From a virus: 34,541 nucleotides of DNA. The translations under genes and the position numbers were made by a program. The stretch is from positions 1 through 34,541 of the IMG/VR virus record IMGVR_UViG_3300034980_000276; one strand, given 5' to 3'. Shown here in pieces: positions 31,001 to 34,541 of the stretch (within the stretch, counting starts at the first letter, position 1; every line of letters begins with the position of its first letter). The notes beneath the pieces were generated by a model that did not search any database, had not been told where the DNA came from, and saw only the letters and a program-made list of their open reading frames with translations.

Positions 31001-34000
31001 CTGCAGTGACGGCAGAGCTAATGCTCATCGACGAGGAAGTCGCAACCATCAACGCGCAGTTGGAGCAACAGGTCAGCACCGTAAAAGACATAGCGGAGGC
31101 GTGGAGAGCGGCGGAGCGAGCGAAGAGCGGAGAGTTCTTCCTGGCTGAGTCCGGGCTGGAGGTCGACGAACTCCGGCGCGAGGTTCTTGAAAACACAGTT
31201 AACATCTCGAACGGCGAGTTGCTGACTGCCAACCAAGCCTTGCTAGACGGAACGCTTAGGATACTGGAAGCCGAGAGGCAGATCGAGTTAGCCGCGCTTG
31301 CGAAAGCCGGTGGACTAGAGTCGGGCAGCGCCGAAGCGCAGATTATCGCCGACAAGCTGACCATCGTCGAACTGAAGATGATTCGCGCAACACAAGAAGC
31401 GGCGAAGTTCAAGCAGGAGTTGACTGGCGCGACGTTCAACATAGGGAAGTCTTTCAACGCAGCCTTTGAGGATCTAATCAAGGGGCTGGCGCAGGGCACT
31501 GCTGAGATCGAAGACATCTTCGACAACCTTTCGGATGCCATAACAGCATCGTTCGCAAAGGCGTTCTCGGACGCACTCATGAAGAAGTTCGAGTTCGATG
31601 ATATCTTCATCAGCAACATCTTCGGCTTGGGCGACGTCGCGGTAGAGGGCGGAGAAAAGATAGGCGAGGGGATGGGCAAAGGCACCGACATAGCCAAGAA
31701 GGGCATCAACGAGGTGGCCGACGCAGCGAAGCATCTACAGAAAGCTTCAGAGAGAGGGTTTCACCCCGGAACCCCGAGCAGGACGAACTTCCCGGCGCAT
31801 CAGGGCGGCGGGCCTGGTGAGAGCGGCTTGGGCATTCTCCCCGCTGAACCAAGTGGGTTCTCGATGGGTGGGTTGATGCAAGCAGCGGGCATCGGCATGG
31901 CTGCCGGTGGCCTTGCGTCGGACCTGGGCGCGTCTAGTGCTCTTTCTGGCGGGATAGGCGGTGCTGCGGGCGGACTAGCCTTAGGCTTACAGGTCACCGC
32001 GATAGGCGGGCCGGTTGGCATGATCGTAGGTGCCATTGTGGGTGTTATTATCGGCGCGATCATGGGGGGCATGGGTCCTTCAGAGTCAGACCTGGTACGT
32101 CGACACTTCGACAAGTTCTTCGAAAGGGTCTTCTCCGAGTTCAATCCGGGCATTAACATCGAGCGAGACATCTCTCGCCGTGGGTTCACTCTTGAAGACG
32201 AGCGTTTCCAGAACTTCTCTGGCAGTCAGCAGTCGCAGATAAAAGCCTTAGCCGTCTTGGCCTCAGGCACCATTGACAATGACGACGTTGGCGCTGCCAA
32301 GAACTACAGGATCGCGGTAGCGCAACTAACAGACGGGTTCGATAAGTCATCGCGGCACTTCCAATCCATCGCACAGGCACTAGCCGGTTCGTTGACTGAC
32401 GGGACCTTTGGTGACGCGGTAGAGACATACATCGCCAACCTCAAGGCGCTAACACAAGACTTCGGCAACGGGCGTGCGGTAGGCAAGCTCCTGGCTGGGG
32501 TTGACACGGTAAACCAGGGCTCCAACGAGAACTTCATTGTGGCTCGTGATGCGGGCGTTTTGGATAACATCCAGGACGGCTTAAAGGCCCTGTTCGATAT
32601 CATCTTTGCTGACGCTGCGGACTCGGTTAAGATCGCTGCTTTGGCATTGTCGAGGCGTATCGAGGCTGACGTCCTGAGGGACGTGCTGGCCGACACGGTC
32701 AACTTTGAACAAGCTGACCCGTCTCGCACAGCGCGGCACATCGAGGCGGGGCTTGAGGACGCGGGCTTTGAAGGCGTCTTCGATAAGATGAAGCAACTGT
32801 TCAAGGCCGGGAAGTTCCAGCAGGACGGTGAGGCGTTATCTGGTAAGGGCGAGTTCGTACAACTCTTGGCTGACTTCGCGAGGGGCGTTCAGATACGACT
32901 CACTAACCCCAGGGGGAACACACACGATCTCTCCAGCTTCGACGCTGCGGGTGCGTATGAGGGGTCGGGATTCCAGGAGCTTACCAACTGGTTGAACGAT
33001 AACTTCGCCGGGATAAAGCTCTTCAGTTTGCCTGAGGTAATCCAGGAAGGGCTGGACTCTGCATTGAGCGCTGCGGGGTCTGAGCTAGACCCAGAGAAGA
33101 AGGACGCATTCGACGCCAGGTTGGAAGTTCTCTTAGGTGAGTTCATGTCAGGGTCGGAGCAGTTCGCGTCGACGGCTGACATACTGAAACAACTGAACCT
33201 TGAGTTCGGGTTGGACCTACAGCTTGACGACTTCCTTGATGCGGAAGCCATGGGCGCGATGGCGCAACGGCTCGCAGAGCTAGCGCTACAAGCGTTCGCG
33301 ATGGTTACGGAAGGCTTCGGTAAGGCTGCGGCCGAGTTCCTCGTTAGTAAGGACATGGAAGCGGCCCAGAAGCAATTCTCGCTCTCCCTGTCCGAGACGA
33401 TGGCTGAAGACATACAGACCAAGTTGAGCGAAGTCTTCGTGAAGAGAGGCCCGTTCGCCGGGATACAGGAAGACGCAGAGAAGCTGCTCTCTAACGTGGA
33501 CAAACAGATCCACGACATCATGACGAACGAGGACTTGACTTCGGACGAAGCCCTGTCCCAGATTGACGACATTATCGGCATGACGGCAGCGCAGTTCGAA
33601 AACCTCGCAGCGCAGGCTGAGATGATGGGTCCTGCTATCGAGAAGTTTGCGGAGATGCAGGAGAAAGTCATCCTTGCCTTCACGACCTTCAACATGGCTG
33701 CGGATCAGGTTGAGGCTTTCCAGGATAACATCAAGAAGCTGATGATTGAGTTCGGCGGGGGCGATTCGGTCGCTCTCCTGAACGAAGAGGCGAAAAAGAA
33801 GCAGAAGGCTGCCAACAGGGCAGTAAGCACACTCTTCAAGACTCGTGGTACTGGCGACATCAGTGCCCTGAGCGACGAAGACCTGAAGAGGATGGTCTTG
33901 AACCTGGAAGCTGCGGCCAACGCGATTGCAGAAGCTGGGCGGGCCGAAATTGCGGCCCTAGAAGAGCGCTTGCGCTTAACCCAACTGTGGGTCGACATGC

Positions 34001-34541
34001 TCCCCAAGGCAAGGGAGATTCTGGAAGACATCCGAGGTAGCGGCGAGGGCGACCAGGCAGACGAGTTTAGGGAGCGGGACTTCCGACTCGACGCCGACAG
34101 GCTAGGCTCCTTGATCGGGCAGTTTAACGCTTCCGACGGTGAGCAGAAAGCTGCAATCGCTGCTAAGATCCTGGACCTGGCGCCTAACGTGCTGGAGCGC
34201 GGACGTAACCTTGGGCTGGACATCTCCGGCATCGAGCACGTCCTTGATTCAGTGCTGTCACAGATAGTGACCATGGGCGTCGAGGCTGAGAACGAGCAAC
34301 TGACGATCCAGAAAGAAATCCTGGCGGTACAGGAAAGAATCCGTAGCCAGCTTGAGTTCCTGAACACGACCTCCGAGGCCGTCATGACGGAGCTTAGGGA
34401 TCGCATCGGCAAGGGTGTCGACGACGTTGCTAGGGAGACAGGGCCTAACGGACCTGCCGAAGCGACGGCGACCGCGACGGATAGAATGGCGGGCATCCTG
34501 AACCGAGGCATCAACGTCGCAGTCATAAAGGGAATGAAAGA
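28024..34541 (+). CDS. Tape measure protein (runs off the window)
   Basis: The frame is open from ATG 28024 (AGGAGG 4 nt upstream; ATG 28021 is also possible) to the end, at least 2172 codons. The N-terminal part is helical with TP901-type motifs: VFEQKMANVGTLM, KEFGVAADQLGLATYQALSA, LREMSAATAALTTAGFDTAT. Hydrophobic segments appear at about residues 437-465 (SYITGFVGALAVVVVGLFAA) and 540-572. A Gly-rich hydrophobic stretch lies near 1280-1355 (GIGMAAGGLAS; GMIVGAIVGVIIGAIMGG). The rest is alpha-helical and coiled-coil. Tape measures set tail length; at about 0.15 nm per residue the tail would exceed roughly 320 nm. The internal hydrophobic segments may help the channel or membrane passage of DNA. 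Confidence 0.92.
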   Translation, partial: MASMGSDIAARIRLEASAASSVTKVITSTEQQFKSLGKTAKDTSTQMGALSDKEERAARATKDLGEAATHSAENMRKMYQESDNATDGIARLGAASFAVNNIITGLTKVSGRMVNVMKDIVLTSSVFEQKMANVGTLMSSDVTPRVKELSAAVIELSKEFGVAADQLGLATYQALSAGITDTRDAVETLEAATKLSIGALGTMEESMKILAASTNAFGFAAGSTTEIANVMQLTVRQGVTTVGQLSQAFGAVASIAAQAGISLREMSAATAALTTAGFDTATAQQNLRQAIVSVLAPNAKMVELFRRIGVESGQALIATNGFVGAFDKLRAAAGDSGYLKEAIGRVQGFSAAMSLTGLQGDKFRETMALMATEVGALDDAVKTATDTFEVAANQFQAAQDSLKIRVMKEANGAIILVTKGLTWMVTAIETLIDKLGIVGSYITGFVGALAVVVVGLFAAIAAVGTFGLQLALLNVALVQSGLKAWTFSRAIVALTNVMVVKPVTFLANSVLFLGKTFLMLINPMAYYRGAMYLNTLATLVFGSSLAVVTAYFTVFVAAAVAGVALVYVFGKALWDLAKSMGASWEAMKSFFGEVKDGLNRIIPHLGDFISLGWLMDGAKWGWSWIKGLGEGFLGLGTATMEAEEGVESFEERLKSLGDGAIFTELAGMATSIREAMAGTVAEDNGGFILPDKAIEGIEQFRLGVERATEDLNHMAAGGDRNTALRALLNSLRAASEQLGENINDGSNAMNYLKEVLEATERKWFDLTVTQRSAADGIFETVEAQKKLRDEVEKSHALETGLYKARADAGKTVFDLALKQAQIDGTIYANQEKLAALATDADARARISLEHKIEMQKKIVAGARAHYEEESRTVQTALAVQDMLLAKLAMRNEFTLKWEKALKGAKTEAQQIADTFKKIEKAQSFDQAAADSMAELAQQRVATSEALEEGLVKQNMLKKAALQADLDALEVASRTAQEKLRGLDNTEEGLRAQAAVTAELMLIDEEVATINAQLEQQVSTVKDIAEAWRAAERAKSGEFFLAESGLEVDELRREVLENTVNISNGELLTANQALLDGTLRILEAERQIELAALAKAGGLESGSAEAQIIADKLTIVELKMIRATQEAAKFKQELTGATFNIGKSFNAAFEDLIKGLAQGTAEIEDIFDNLSDAITASFAKAFSDALMKKFEFDDIFISNIFGLGDVAVEGGEKIGEGMGKGTDIAKKGINEVADAAKHLQKASERGFHPGTPSRTNFPAHQGGGPGESGLGILPAEPSGFSMGGLMQAAGIGMAAGGLASDLGASSALSGGIGGAAGGLALGLQVTAIGGPVGMIVGAIVGVIIGAIMGGMGPSESDLVRRHFDKFFERVFSEFNPGINIERDISRRGFTLEDERFQNFSGSQQSQIKALAVLASGTIDNDDVGAAKNYRIAVAQLTDGFDKSSRHFQSIAQALAGSLTDGTFGDAVETYIANLKALTQDFGNGRAVGKLLAGVDTVNQGSNENFIVARDAGVLDNIQDGLKALFDIIFADAADSVKIAALALSRRIEADVLRDVLADTVNFEQADPSRTARHIEAGLEDAGFEGVFDKMKQLFKAGKFQQDGEALSGKGEFVQLLADFARGVQIRLTNPRGNTHDLSSFDAAGAYEGSGFQELTNWLNDNFAGIKLFSLPEVIQEGLDSALSAAGSELDPEKKDAFDARLEVLLGEFMSGSEQFASTADILKQLNLEFGLDLQLDDFLDAEAMGAMAQRLAELALQAFAMVTEGFGKAAAEFLVSKDMEAAQKQFSLSLSETMAEDIQTKLSEVFVKRGPFAGIQEDAEKLLSNVDKQIHDIMTNEDLTSDEALSQIDDIIGMTAAQFENLAAQAEMMGPAIEKFAEMQEKVILAFTTFNMAADQVEAFQDNIKKLMIEFGGGDSVALLNEEAKKKQKAANRAVSTLFKTRGTGDISALSDEDLKRMVLNLEAAANAIAEAGRAEIAALEERLRLTQLWVDMLPKAREILEDIRGSGEGDQADEFRERDFRLDADRLGSLIGQFNASDGEQKAAIAAKILDLAPNVLERGRNLGLDISGIEHVLDSVLSQIVTMGVEAENEQLTIQKEILAVQERIRSQLEFLNTTSEAVMTELRDRIGKGVDDVARETGPNGPAEATATATDRMAGILNRGINVAVIKGMK

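Overview
This window looks like part of the genome of a long-tailed, HK97-type siphovirus, probably environmental and probably infecting a Gram-negative host. The evidence is terminase, a portal fused to a MuF domain, an S78-type prohead protease, an HK97-fold capsid, head-tail connectors, a tail tube, a G/GT frameshift pair and a very long tape measure gene, all in canonical order on the + strand. No integrase, polymerase or tRNA is visible. The host hint comes from Sec-type signal peptides and Cys-rich 'C..D.DC..C' modules that I associate with deltaproteobacterial-like exported proteins; this is an inference from family knowledge, not a classification.

Layout. (1) 1-1220, minus strand: a leftward cluster. 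It holds a small one-TM protein with a coiled coil (spanin-like), a 51-aa two-TM protein (holin-like), a CxxC zinc-type protein, a tandem ribbon-helix-helix protein and a truncated ORF at the edge. (2) 1221-1669: a non-coding divergent control region with A-tracts, two outward promoters and about 290 nt of dense RNA stem-loops on the leftward transcript. (3) 1670-6669, plus strand: a recombination and regulation operon with YqaJ exonuclease, a short RecT-like annealase, SSB, a RuvC-like resolvase, an HNH-type protein, several small unknowns and a HTH protein. (4) 6670-7062: a second non-coding regulatory stretch with terminators, a promoter-mini-ORF-hairpin arrangement and a palindrome. (5) 7063-14255: packaging and head genes. 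(6) 14319-23051: an unusual accessory cassette between the capsid and the connectors. It contains a glycosyltransferase, a decoration-like protein, two Sec-signal-bearing Cys-containing proteins (one with a SGNH/GDSL hydrolase domain), a 57-aa mini-protein carrying the same C-terminal Cys module, and a 13-copy tandem-repeat protein. (7) 23391-34541: connectors, tail terminator, a second glycosyltransferase, tail tube, G/GT and a tape measure that runs off the window.

How it works together. Early expression appears to start from promoters that share an extended -10 (TGN before TATGGT, TATGAT, TAGGTT or TAGGTA). Two of these, and perhaps a third, place the start codon only 6-7 nt after the -10, which implies leaderless mRNAs. 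Recombination genes form a YqaJ-RecT-SSB-resolvase module. Structural genes are tightly packed with many short overlaps, broken by strong terminator-like hairpins directly after the two most abundant proteins, capsid and tail tube. The glycosyltransferases and exported proteins suggest modification of virion or host-surface glycans.

The most interesting items are the structured RNA at 1251-1539, the secreted SGNH/Cys-module cassette inside the morphogenesis operon, the two paralogous glycosyltransferases, the portal-MuF and protease-scaffold-like fusions, the N-terminally short RecT, and the perfect A_AAA_AAC slippery site at 27644.
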